Positions 15,014 through 23,618 of a stretch of DNA of 42,738 nt are shown here, piece after piece (position 1 is the first letter of the stretch; the number at the start of each line of letters is the position of its first letter). Both the position numbers and the translations under genes were made by a program. The notes under the pieces are model-generated. The model did not search any database, was not told where the DNA came from, and saw nothing but the letters and a program-made list of their open reading frames with translations. Origin of the DNA: HGM04593 sp045630965 (GTDB lineage: Bacteria; Bacteroidota; Bacteroidia; Bacteroidales; Bacteroidaceae). Location of the stretch: NCBI GenBank assembly GCA_045630965.1, contig JAZQTU010000009.1:1-42738 (forward strand), written 5' to 3'.

Positions 15014-17845
15014 ATGGCATACAATTTTAACGAGATTGAACAGAAGTGGCAGAAGATTTGGAAGGAGAACAAGACCTACCATGTAACAGAAGATAGCAAT
15101 AAACAGAAATATTATGTATTGAACATGTTCCCTTACCCATCGGGAGCGGGATTGCATGTTGGACACCCTCTTGGATATATTGCATCGGATATCTTTGCAC
15201 GTTTCAAACGCTTGCAGGGATACAATGTACTCAACCCAATGGGTTACGATGCATACGGTTTGCCGGCTGAACAGTATGCTATTCAGACAGGACAGCACCC
15301 GGCAATCACTACAGAACAGAATATCAACCGTTACCGTGAGCAGCTTGACAAGATTGGTTTCTGTTTCGATTGGGACCGTGAGATACGTACATGTGATGCA
15401 GATTATTACCATTGGACACAGTGGACATTTATAAAAATGTTCAACAGCTACTATGACAATGACAAGAAGTGCAGTCGCCCTATTGCAGAACTTATTGAAA
15501 AGTTGAGTATAGATGGCAGTGCTTCAATAAATGCTGCATGCACAAAAGAGATTGAGATTACTGCTGATGAGTGGAATAATCTCAGCGAGGTTGCAAAGCA
15601 GGAACTGTTGATGAATTGGAGAATAGCTTTCCTCAACGAGACTATGGTTAACTGGTGTCCTGAATTGGGTACTGTACTTGCCAACGATGAAGTTGTCGAT
15701 GGTGTTTCGGAACGTGGTGGTTTCCCTGTAGTACAAAAGAAGATGAAGCAGTGGTGTTTGCGTGTTTCAGCGTATGCACAGCGTCTTCTTGACGGTCTTG
15801 ACAGAATAGACTGGACCGATTCACTCAAGGAGACACAGCGTAACTGGATTGGACGCAGCGAAGGTGCTGAGATGCAGTTCAAAATTAAAGACAGTGATAT
15901 TGAATTCACTATATTCACCACTCGTGCCGACACAATATTTGGTGTGACATTCATGGTTTTGGCTCCTGAAAGTGAACTTGTTTCAAAACTCACTACAGAA
16001 GAACAAAAGATTGCTGTTGAAGAATATCTTGACCGTACAAAGAAACGTACAGAACGTGAGCGTATGATCGACCGTAACGTGACAGGTGTATTCACTGGTT
16101 CATATGCTATAAATCCAATCACTGGTGAAGAAATTCCTGTTTGGGTGAGTGATTACGTGCTTTCTGGTTATGGAACAGGTGCTATTATGGCAGTTCCTGC
16201 ACACGACAGCCGTGACTACGCATTCGCAAAACATTTCGGTATTGAGATACGCCCATTGATTGAGGGTTGCGATGTAAGCGAAGAGAGTTTTGATGCCAAA
16301 GAGGGTATAATGACAAACTCTCCTGTTGTAAAATTTGCCGACTGTAAACTCAACCTTAACGGAATGACAGTCAAGGAGGCTATTGCAAAGACAAAGAGTT
16401 ATATCAGCAAAAACAAACTTGGTAGAGTTAAGGTGAATTTCCGTTTGCGCGATGCAATTTTCAGCCGTCAGCGTTATTGGGGTGAACCGTTCCCAATCTA
16501 TTACAAAGATGGAGTTCCATACCCAATACCAGAAGAGTGTTTGCCTCTACAATTGCCTGAAGTAGAGAAATTCCTTCCAACAGAAACAGGAGAACCACCA
16601 TTGGGACATGCTAAGATGTGGGCTTGGGATGAACTAAACAAATGTATTGTAAACAAAGATATAATAGACAACAAGACAATATTCCCTCTTGAATTGAATA
16701 CAATGCCTGGGTTTGCTGGTTCAAGCGCATATTACCTGCGTTATATGGACCCCAAAAACAATAAGGCACTTGTTTCAACCGAAGCTGATAACTACTGGCA
16801 GAATGTTGACCTTTATGTAGGAGGTACAGAACATGCTACAGGACACTTGATTTATTCACGTTTCTGGAATATGTTCCTTCATGATACAGGTCTAAGTGTT
16901 AAGGAAGAACCATTCCAGAAGCTTGTAAACCAGGGTATGATTCAGGGACGAAGCAATTTCGTATATCGCATCAAGGATACAAATACATTCGTATCACTCA
17001 ATCTTTCAAAAAATTATGATGTGACACCACTCCACGTGGATGTAAACATTGTCTCAAACGATATTCTTGACATAGATGCTTTCCGCGCATGGCGTCCTGA
17101 ATATGCCAATGCAGAGTTCATTCTTGAGAATGACAAATACATTTGTGGATGGGCTATCGAGAAGATGAGTAAATCAATGTTCAATGTTGTTAACCCAGAT
17201 ACTATTGTTGAGAAATACGGTGCTGACACATTACGTCTTTACGAAATGTTCCTTGGACCTGTTGAACAGTCAAAACCATGGGATACAAATGGTATTGACG
17301 GTTGCCACAGATTCCTGCGTAAGCTTTGGGGAATGTTCTTTGACAAGAACGACAATTGCATCATAACAGATGAAGAGCCTACAAAGGATGAATTGAAGTC
17401 ATTGCACAAGCTTATCAAGAAGACAACTGAAGATATTCCTGCTTTCTCTTACAATACGACTGTAAGTGCATTCATGATTTGCTTGAATGAGCTGACTGCA
17501 CTCAAATGCAATAAAAAGGCTATTCTTGAACAGGTTGTTGTTACACTCTCTCCATTTGCTCCTCACATTTGTGAAGAGTTGTGGCAGGTTTTGGGATATA
17601 ATACTACAATATGTGATGCAAACTGGCCGGTATTCAACGAGGATTATTTGAAAGAGGATACTATCAAGTATACAATTTCATTCAACGGTAAAGCAAGATT
17701 CACTTTGGAATTCGCTGCAGATGCTCAGAATGCTGATATAGAAGCAACAGTACTTGCCGACGAAAACAGTCAGAAATATATTGATGGAAAACCAATAAAG
17801 AAGGTAATCATTGTACCTAAAAAGATTGTTAACGTAGTTATTTAA
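15014..17845 (+). CDS. leuS: Leucyl-tRNA synthetase
   Basis: This 943-residue class I synthetase charges tRNA-Leu. The HIGH motif appears as GLHVGHPLG near residue 48 and the KMSKS loop as EKMSKSMFN near 720. The CP1 editing domain, which hydrolyses mischarged tRNA, contains the threonine-rich FTTRADTIFG and GTGAIMAVPAHDSRD motifs, so editing appears intact. The enzyme is longer than the roughly 860 residues of E. coli LeuRS. Extra segments lie near residues 150-185 and around 640-700, as I understand is common in Bacteroidetes. It heads a plus-strand group with the YitT gene 39 bases downstream. Confidence 0.97.
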   Translation: MAYNFNEIEQKWQKIWKENKTYHVTEDSNKQKYYVLNMFPYPSGAGLHVGHPLGYIASDIFARFKRLQGYNVLNPMGYDAYGLPAEQYAIQTGQHPAITTEQNINRYREQLDKIGFCFDWDREIRTCDADYYHWTQWTFIKMFNSYYDNDKKCSRPIAELIEKLSIDGSASINAACTKEIEITADEWNNLSEVAKQELLMNWRIAFLNETMVNWCPELGTVLANDEVVDGVSERGGFPVVQKKMKQWCLRVSAYAQRLLDGLDRIDWTDSLKETQRNWIGRSEGAEMQFKIKDSDIEFTIFTTRADTIFGVTFMVLAPESELVSKLTTEEQKIAVEEYLDRTKKRTERERMIDRNVTGVFTGSYAINPITGEEIPVWVSDYVLSGYGTGAIMAVPAHDSRDYAFAKHFGIEIRPLIEGCDVSEESFDAKEGIMTNSPVVKFADCKLNLNGMTVKEAIAKTKSYISKNKLGRVKVNFRLRDAIFSRQRYWGEPFPIYYKDGVPYPIPEECLPLQLPEVEKFLPTETGEPPLGHAKMWAWDELNKCIVNKDIIDNKTIFPLELNTMPGFAGSSAYYLRYMDPKNNKALVSTEADNYWQNVDLYVGGTEHATGHLIYSRFWNMFLHDTGLSVKEEPFQKLVNQGMIQGRSNFVYRIKDTNTFVSLNLSKNYDVTPLHVDVNIVSNDILDIDAFRAWRPEYANAEFILENDKYICGWAIEKMSKSMFNVVNPDTIVEKYGADTLRLYEMFLGPVEQSKPWDTNGIDGCHRFLRKLWGMFFDKNDNCIITDEEPTKDELKSLHKLIKKTTEDIPAFSYNTTVSAFMICLNELTALKCNKKAILEQVVVTLSPFAPHICEELWQVLGYNTTICDANWPVFNEDYLKEDTIKYTISFNGKARFTLEFAADAQNADIEATVLADENSQKYIDGKPIKKVIIVPKKIVNVVI

Positions 17846-17884
17846 GTATAGAAAACTGCAATAATAAACTTAATATTTATAGCT

Positions 17885-18859
17885 ATGGCAAAGCGTTTTA
17901 TACCAAGACCTACAATCATGAGTGAACTTAAGAATTATCTCATGATTACATTAGGACTCACACTGTATGCCTTTACATGGAAGTTCTTTATGGCTCCATA
18001 CCAATTTGTTACAGGAGGTATAACCGGTGTAGGCGGTATTGTGGAATATACAACCGGAATTCCAATGCAATATACATACTTTGTAATCAATATCGTACTG
18101 ATAATAATTGCCATACAACAGCTTGGACTCAAGTTTTGTATCAAGACAATATATGCCATTCTTATAATGACATTGATGCTTGAATTCTTTGGAATGGTAT
18201 TCCAGACATTCCCTACAGCCTATGACATTCTTGGACCTGAAAAACAGCTTGAAGCATGTATTGTAGGTTCAATATTCATTGGAATGGGAATTGCATTCTG
18301 TTTCTTGAGCAACGGCAGTACCGGAGGTGTAGATATAATAGCAGCCATAGTTAATAAATATAAGGATATAAGTTTCGGACGTGCAATGCTGTATGTAGAT
18401 GCTTGTGTCATTATAAGCAGTTTTTTCATTATCCCAAGTGAAAATATTGAAAACAGCATTCAAAAAGTATTCTATGGTTTCATAAACCTTGTTATTGTCA
18501 ATGTATCTCTTGATTATATGGTAAATAGCAACCGTCAAGCTGTACAATTCTTCATATTCTCTAATAAATATGATGAAATAGCATATTATATAACAAGATA
18601 TCTGAAACGTGGTGTGACACTGCTCGATTCTGTTGGATACTATTCAGGAAAGGAAGGAAAAGTTGTTACAACAATAGCACGTGCAAACCAATCAAATCAA
18701 CTTTTAAATGCTGTAAAACAGATAGATCCAAACGCACTGATATCACAGTCTAAAGTAATGGCTGTATATGGTAATGGATTCGACAAGATTAAAGGAAAAA
18801 CAAAATCGATAAAATTAGAAAAGAGCGAAGTTGTTGAACCTGAAAACAAAAAGCAATAA
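17885..18859 (+). CDS. YitT family membrane protein (DUF161 plus DUF2179)
   Basis: This 324-residue protein has five or six hydrophobic helices in its first 210 residues. The repeated small-residue motifs typical of the YitT family are present (FVTGGITGVGGI and SNGSTGGVDIIAA). A C-terminal soluble domain of about 80 residues (GVTLLDSVGYYSGKEGKVV) matches the DUF2179 pattern. The function of the family is not established; transport has been suggested. The gene sits between leuS and rdgB, 2 bases before the latter, so it is translated from the same transcript. Confidence 0.88.
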   Translation: MAKRFIPRPTIMSELKNYLMITLGLTLYAFTWKFFMAPYQFVTGGITGVGGIVEYTTGIPMQYTYFVINIVLIIIAIQQLGLKFCIKTIYAILIMTLMLEFFGMVFQTFPTAYDILGPEKQLEACIVGSIFIGMGIAFCFLSNGSTGGVDIIAAIVNKYKDISFGRAMLYVDACVIISSFFIIPSENIENSIQKVFYGFINLVIVNVSLDYMVNSNRQAVQFFIFSNKYDEIAYYITRYLKRGVTLLDSVGYYSGKEGKVVTTIARANQSNQLLNAVKQIDPNALISQSKVMAVYGNGFDKIKGKTKSIKLEKSEVVEPENKKQ

Positions 18860-18861
18860 TA

Positions 18862-19443
18862 ATGAAACTTGTATTTGCAACAAACAACAAACATAAACTT
18901 GATGAAATTAGAGCCATTCTTGGAAACAAAATAGAAATTTTGTCTTTAAATGACATCAATTGTCATGATGATATACCTGAGACGGCTGACACATTGGAAG
19001 GTAATGCACTTATAAAGGCAAGATATATACATGACAAATTCAATGTTGACTGTTTTGCCGACGATACAGGACTGGAAGTTGACTCTTTGGATGGTGAACC
19101 AGGAGTATATTCGGCACGATATGCTGGTGAAGAGTGTAATTCCGAAGCCAATATGAAAAAATTATTGCATAATTTAACAGGTAAAAATAACAGGGATGCA
19201 CAATTTCGTACAGTTATTGCGTTAATTATTAATGGAGAGGAAAAACTTTTCAATGGCATTGTAAAAGGAAGAATAAGCCATGAAAAAATGGGAAATTCAG
19301 GATTTGGATATGACCCTGTATTCATACCAGAAGGTTTTTCCGAAAGTTTTGCACAGATGACTGCTGACATGAAAAACAGCATAAGTCACCGTTATCGTGC
19401 AGCAGAAGAACTTAATAATTACTTAAAGAAGCAATATGACTAA
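18862..19443 (+). CDS. rdgB: Non-canonical purine NTP pyrophosphatase (RdgB/HAM1)
   Basis: This 193-residue ITPase/XTPase removes deaminated purine nucleotides (dITP, XTP) before they enter nucleic acids. Family motifs are all visible: FATNNKHKLDEI at the N-terminus, FADDTGLEVDSLDGEPGVYSARYAG in the middle, GFGYDPVFIPEG, and SHRYRA at the end. It starts 2 bases after the YitT gene, and its last 8 bases overlap the start of the PorZ-like gene, so translation of the three is probably coupled. Confidence 0.96.
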   Translation: MKLVFATNNKHKLDEIRAILGNKIEILSLNDINCHDDIPETADTLEGNALIKARYIHDKFNVDCFADDTGLEVDSLDGEPGVYSARYAGEECNSEANMKKLLHNLTGKNNRDAQFRTVIALIINGEEKLFNGIVKGRISHEKMGNSGFGYDPVFIPEGFSESFAQMTADMKNSISHRYRAAEELNNYLKKQYD

Positions 19444-21739
19444 AAAGATTTTTCTATTACTATCAATACTTCTTTTTTCAATATCTACAAGGGCATCCGA
19501 AGAAAACTGGACATTATATCCCTCTTACCATGACTGTACATATTGCCAAACAGCCGGTAAAAAGGTATATATACTATCGTCGGGAGCTCTTTTTTCATTC
19601 AATACAGCTGATAACGAAGTTTTCTTATATGACAAACTGAATGGACTGAGCGATATTGATATAAAATATATTGCTTATAGTGATTATATTAATGCATTGA
19701 TAATAATATACAGCAATGCAAATATTGATATATTGTATGATGATGATACAATATACAACATTACCGATTTTAAGAACAGTAACATCAACAACAAAACTAT
19801 AAACAATATATCAATATCCGGAAACACAGCATATTTGTCAACCGCATTCGGTGTAGTTGTTCTGGACCTGGAAAGACTTGAAATCAAAAACAGCTATATA
19901 ACCAACCGTAATACACTTAGCACATTCATTTTCAAAGACAAAATATATACAGGAACAGAAGAGGGTCTTTTCTGCTGTGATACAGCAAAAAATATGCTTG
20001 ACAAGAAAAATTGGGAGATTCTGAACACATATAAAATAAATGAGTTCTGTGAATTGAACAATGAATTGTATTTGCTTATAAAAGACAAAGGTATATACAC
20101 CTTGAATACAAACAATTTTGAATTAAAACCAATAATAGATAATAACGGAACAGAATACAATACCATTTATACGGTAAACAACGAAATAATAGCTCCGGCA
20201 AAAGACAGACTTACTGTTATAAAGAGTTCGACAGACATTAAAACATACAGAACATCAAACAGTAGCTATATACTGAAAAATAAAAATGATTACTGGAACT
20301 GTAAAGGATATAAAGGTGTCTATAAATGCGAAATAGTAAATAATGAATTAAAGGAAAAATATAAAATAACAGTTCCTGACAGTCCTATAAGGAATTATTG
20401 TGAATTCATGAAATTCTCTACCAATAACAAATTATTGGTTGCAGGAGGTAATATCAACTATTATGATATAACTTTTCACGATGGTACAATATTTGAATTC
20501 GATATTGACAACCGTAAATGGTTCAATTTCCCAGAAGATACCATCAAGAATGTTACAAAGATAAATTATCAGAATATATGTTCAATTGATGAGGACCCGA
20601 CAGAAGCTGGACACTACTTTGCAAGTTCATTCGGATATGGAATTTATGAATTCCGCAACGGAAAATTTGTTAAGCATTATAATTACAAAAACAGTCCTTT
20701 AGAAAGTGTTATACCAAACAATAATAAATACATACGTGTACCTACTGTCCAATTTGATAAAGAAGGTAACCTGTGGTGTATAAATACAGGAGTAAAAGAT
20801 ATAGTCAAAGTACTTAAAAAGAATGGAGAATGGATTTCATTGAACTATAAAAAGATTGAAAATAAAAAAACTATAGTTACTCCATTGTTCGACTCAAGAG
20901 GCTGGCTTTGGATTACATCATTACAAGGTGGAAGAAATGTTGGTATATTCTGTGCAAAAACTAAAAATACTCCGTTCGATACAAGCGACGATGAAACAAT
21001 ATTAATAACAGACAAATTCACAAACCAGGACGGAACAAGCTATGATATATACCAGGTACACTCTTTATGTGAAGACAAAAATGGATATATCTGGATAGGT
21101 ACAAATACAGGATTATTTCTTATAGACACTCCTGAATCATTCTTTAATAATGGTACTTTCAAACAGGTCAAAGTTCCACGTAATGACGGAACAGGACTTG
21201 CCGACTATCTTATGAATGGTATATATATAAAAGCCATGGATATTGATGGTGCAAACAGGAAATGGATTGGAACATTGGATAATGGAGTATATCTGATAAG
21301 CGAAGATGGACTGGAAACAATACATCACTTTACAACAGATAATTCACCACTTCCTTCAAATAATATAGAAAGTATTGCTGTAAACAACATTACAGGAGAA
21401 GTTTTTATAGGAACAAATAAAGGTATAGCATGTTACCGTAGTGATGCAACAGCACCGGAAGATAAACTTGAAAAAGATAATATTCACGCTTATCCTAATC
21501 CTGTAAGAGCCAATTACAACGGAAATATTTCAATTGTAGGATTGACAAATGATTGTAATATAAAAATTGTCGACAGTTCAGGATACTTGATTGATGAAGG
21601 TATTTCAAATGGAGGTATGTATACCTGGAATGGAAGAAACATGAAAGGTGAAAAGGTTTCAAGCGGAGTATATCATGTACTTCTTTATGATAAGAACGGA
21701 AAAGAAGGAGAAATTACAAAAATTCTCATTACAAGATAA
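19436..21739 (+). CDS. PorZ-like exported beta-propeller protein with type IX sorting-type C-terminal domain
   Basis: This is a 767-residue exported protein. A signal peptide covers about residues 1-20 (KKIFLLLSILLFSISTRAS). Residues 25-680 contain many repeats of the two-component-regulator propeller type (for example GYIWIGTNTGLFLID, RKWIGTLDNGVYLIS, GEVFIGTNKGIACY), suggesting two beta-propellers. The last 85 residues (AYPNPVRANYNG to GVYHVLLYDKNGKEG) resemble the C-terminal domain of type IX secretion substrates. Length, order and C-terminus match PorZ of Porphyromonas gingivalis, a surface component of the type IX sorting complex. The ATG overlaps rdgB by 8 bases. The sequence is clearly more AT-rich and Asn/Ile/Lys-rich than leuS. 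The exact role in this organism is unknown. Confidence 0.8.
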   Translation: MTKKIFLLLSILLFSISTRASEENWTLYPSYHDCTYCQTAGKKVYILSSGALFSFNTADNEVFLYDKLNGLSDIDIKYIAYSDYINALIIIYSNANIDILYDDDTIYNITDFKNSNINNKTINNISISGNTAYLSTAFGVVVLDLERLEIKNSYITNRNTLSTFIFKDKIYTGTEEGLFCCDTAKNMLDKKNWEILNTYKINEFCELNNELYLLIKDKGIYTLNTNNFELKPIIDNNGTEYNTIYTVNNEIIAPAKDRLTVIKSSTDIKTYRTSNSSYILKNKNDYWNCKGYKGVYKCEIVNNELKEKYKITVPDSPIRNYCEFMKFSTNNKLLVAGGNINYYDITFHDGTIFEFDIDNRKWFNFPEDTIKNVTKINYQNICSIDEDPTEAGHYFASSFGYGIYEFRNGKFVKHYNYKNSPLESVIPNNNKYIRVPTVQFDKEGNLWCINTGVKDIVKVLKKNGEWISLNYKKIENKKTIVTPLFDSRGWLWITSLQGGRNVGIFCAKTKNTPFDTSDDETILITDKFTNQDGTSYDIYQVHSLCEDKNGYIWIGTNTGLFLIDTPESFFNNGTFKQVKVPRNDGTGLADYLMNGIYIKAMDIDGANRKWIGTLDNGVYLISEDGLETIHHFTTDNSPLPSNNIESIAVNNITGEVFIGTNKGIACYRSDATAPEDKLEKDNIHAYPNPVRANYNGNISIVGLTNDCNIKIVDSSGYLIDEGISNGGMYTWNGRNMKGEKVSSGVYHVLLYDKNGKEGEITKILITR

Positions 21740-21775
21740 AATATTAAAAGCCACATAATGTGGCTTTTAATATTT
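21739..21775 (+). terminator. Terminator after the PorZ-like gene
   Basis: A perfect 17-bp stem (21739-21755 with 21759-21775) around a TAA loop, containing AAAAGCCACA/TGTGGCTTTT, overlaps the stop codon. A weaker TGCCTTA/TAAGGCA repeat at 21809-21842 precedes the convergent gene. Confidence 0.88.
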
Positions 21776-21849
21776 TTAATACGCAAACTTATCTATTATA
21801 ATACAAATTGCCTTAAATAAGGTTTTAATACATAATAAGGCATAATTCA

Positions 21850-23037
21850 TTATTTAGACCTTAATGTAATTACAGTTATTTCAGGGTTAGCACCAAGACG
21901 TGCAAAAAAACCTACAGTACCTATACCGTCATTTATATACAATTTACCTTTTTCACGTTCATACAAACCACTCCATTCATTATACATAAAAGCAGCCGGT
22001 GATAAAGAGATACCAAAAATATTATACTTGAACTGCATTGCATGTATATGACCGGAAAGTGTAAGGTCACTATACCCTCCATCACACAATTTATACCATA
22101 ATTGAGGAAGATGAGATATTGTTATATTGAATATATCATCATTTATATCAGTATATATATGTGATACATCATAATCATTTATATTATTGAAATTATGCTT
22201 GAATTTCAATAACTCATCGGTATAATCAATTCCGGTTATCGCTATTGAATCACAATCGCTATAAACAAATATAGTACTATCCCGTAATACATTCCAACCT
22301 ATACCCTTTAATTTCTCTTCTACAAGGCTTTTATTAACATTACGTGGAGTTATAAGACTATCCTTAAGATATGCGCCTGTATCGTGGTTTCCAAGAACAG
22401 CTATAGTTCCTGATTTTCCTTTTATAAAGAAAAGCTTTTCAAGAACCAAAGGGGTTAGTTCCGAATGATGTAGATTTATCATATCTCCTCCAAAAAGAAG
22501 CATATCAGAATTAATTTCAGACATAACAGCTGAAAGCTTGCCAAGTTCCTTTTCAGCATTATACATAGATCCTACATGAATATCTGATATAAATGCTATA
22601 CGATAACCATTGAACGAAGCCGGAAGATTATTATATACAAGTTCAACTTCATTTATTTTATAGTCTGTACGTGTTACAAAAACACCATAATTAACCAATA
22701 TGAACGAAATAAGACTCACTACCCCACCAGTATATAACCACTTTTTGCTTGAAGTCGGTAACCAAAAGATATAAAATATCAGACGGCATATTGTGAGTAG
22801 AATAAAAATGGTAAGCAACACCATTGATACCTTCATCATTAATGTTCCATTATTATCATTATTGAATATGAACATAAAGAATGGAACAGACAAAGGGATT
22901 ATATTCGCAATTATAACAGTTATGGCAAACGATAATTTGATTGACATTTTTGCATTTACATTGGAAAGACGTTTATATGCAAAGAAATCAAGCAAAGCCA
23001 GAAAGAGAGCGAATATTATTGTTATATACTTAAGCAT
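21850..23037 (-). CDS. Membrane-anchored metallophosphoesterase
   Basis: This 395-residue protein has four or so hydrophobic helices in the first 150 residues, followed by a calcineurin-like phosphoesterase domain. The metal-binding motifs are complete: D-x-H in FISDIHVGSMYN, GDMINLHH, GNHDTG, and the histidine pair near the C-terminus in LSGHIHAMQF. This layout resembles the YkuE/YaeI group, some of which hydrolyse UDP-diacylglucosamine or other pyrophosphates; the substrate here is not known. The active site probably faces the periplasm, as inferred from the helices. It is preceded by a -7 element and a long AT-rich gap. Confidence 0.9.
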   Translation of the reverse strand: MLKYITIIFALFLALLDFFAYKRLSNVNAKMSIKLSFAITVIIANIIPLSVPFFMFIFNNDNNGTLMMKVSMVLLTIFILLTICRLIFYIFWLPTSSKKWLYTGGVVSLISFILVNYGVFVTRTDYKINEVELVYNNLPASFNGYRIAFISDIHVGSMYNAEKELGKLSAVMSEINSDMLLFGGDMINLHHSELTPLVLEKLFFIKGKSGTIAVLGNHDTGAYLKDSLITPRNVNKSLVEEKLKGIGWNVLRDSTIFVYSDCDSIAITGIDYTDELLKFKHNFNNINDYDVSHIYTDINDDIFNITISHLPQLWYKLCDGGYSDLTLSGHIHAMQFKYNIFGISLSPAAFMYNEWSGLYEREKGKLYINDGIGTVGFFARLGANPEITVITLRSK

Positions 23038-23065
23038 ACCTTATATTTTTATTTACTATTCACAG

Positions 23066-23073
23066 CAAAGATA
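23066..23073 (-). promoter_or_regulatory. -7 promoter element for the metallophosphoesterase gene
   Basis: The minus strand reads TATCTTTG, an exact TAnnTTTG match, about 30 bases before the ATG at 23037. There is no clear -33 TTG. Confidence 0.5.
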
Positions 23074-23559
23074 ATCAATTTATCAAGTGATATTCACATA
23101 TCCACCTTTTCAACCTGTTTTATATTATATATATCCTTTTTCAAAATTTAAAAAGATAAAAAACAACAATAAATCGTGTTGATATTGTATAGAAAAAAAA
23201 GTATTATAATTTGTATTTTAAGTTATTAGTATGAGATATATATTTATCAAATAGTTATAAACAATTAAAAGTACTGTGTATCAATAAGTAATATATCTTT
23301 TTCAACATTTATAAAACTCTATATATGTTAAGAAAAATTGTCTTTTCAACATGTTTATATATGTTGAAATCTGTTTGAAAAATATAAATAAAAAAATGGC
23401 AAAATAATTTGGTGTTTCAATAACCTTTATGGCTTAATATTTAGTTCCGTTATACAAAATTCATTTGCCACTTTTTTTCCTTTTTTTATTAAGATCTTTT
23501 TAACATGATATCAACAATGTTGTTAACATAAACAAAAGTTATATTGATGCTTTATATAT

Positions 23560-23599
23560 AACAATTCAGTCTGTACCACGTGGTACAGACTGAATTGTT
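23560..23599. repeat. Perfect 40-bp palindrome with parS-like core; likely also aspC terminator
   Basis: The two 20-base arms (23560-23579 and 23580-23599) are exact reverse complements with no spacer. The central 16 bases, TGTACCACGTGGTACA (23572-23587), match the parS consensus TGTTCCACGTGGAACA in 14 of 16 positions; the two differences are symmetrical. It begins 19 bases past the aspC stop codon on the minus strand, so a terminator hairpin is the plain reading, though the following T-run is poor. Confidence 0.75.
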
Positions 23600-23618
23600 T
23601 ATAATATTATAAAAATGA

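Larger units (their letters stand above)
23038..23618. other. 581-bp AT-rich intergenic region with TTTTCAACA repeats
   Basis: This is the only long gap without a gene. It is very AT-rich and has no credible ORF. TTTTCAACA occurs at 23299-23307 and 23343-23351, with TTTTCAACC at 23107-23115. A 9-bp inverted repeat TTTCAACAT/ATGTTGAAA (23344-23352 with 23361-23369) and a cluster ATCAACAATGTTGTTAACA near 23510-23528 add to it. Runs of A or T are frequent. It ends in a 40-bp palindrome. It lies between two minus-strand genes. Possible roles are a replication or nucleoid-protein site, or an unrecognised small RNA; none can be proved from sequence. Confidence 0.5.

Noticed and set aside
17032..17039. 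CCACGTGG in leuS as a further parS site
   Set aside because: Only the central 8 bases match; the flanks (CACT and ATGT) give about 10 of 16 positions, and the bases encode ordinary leuS residues.
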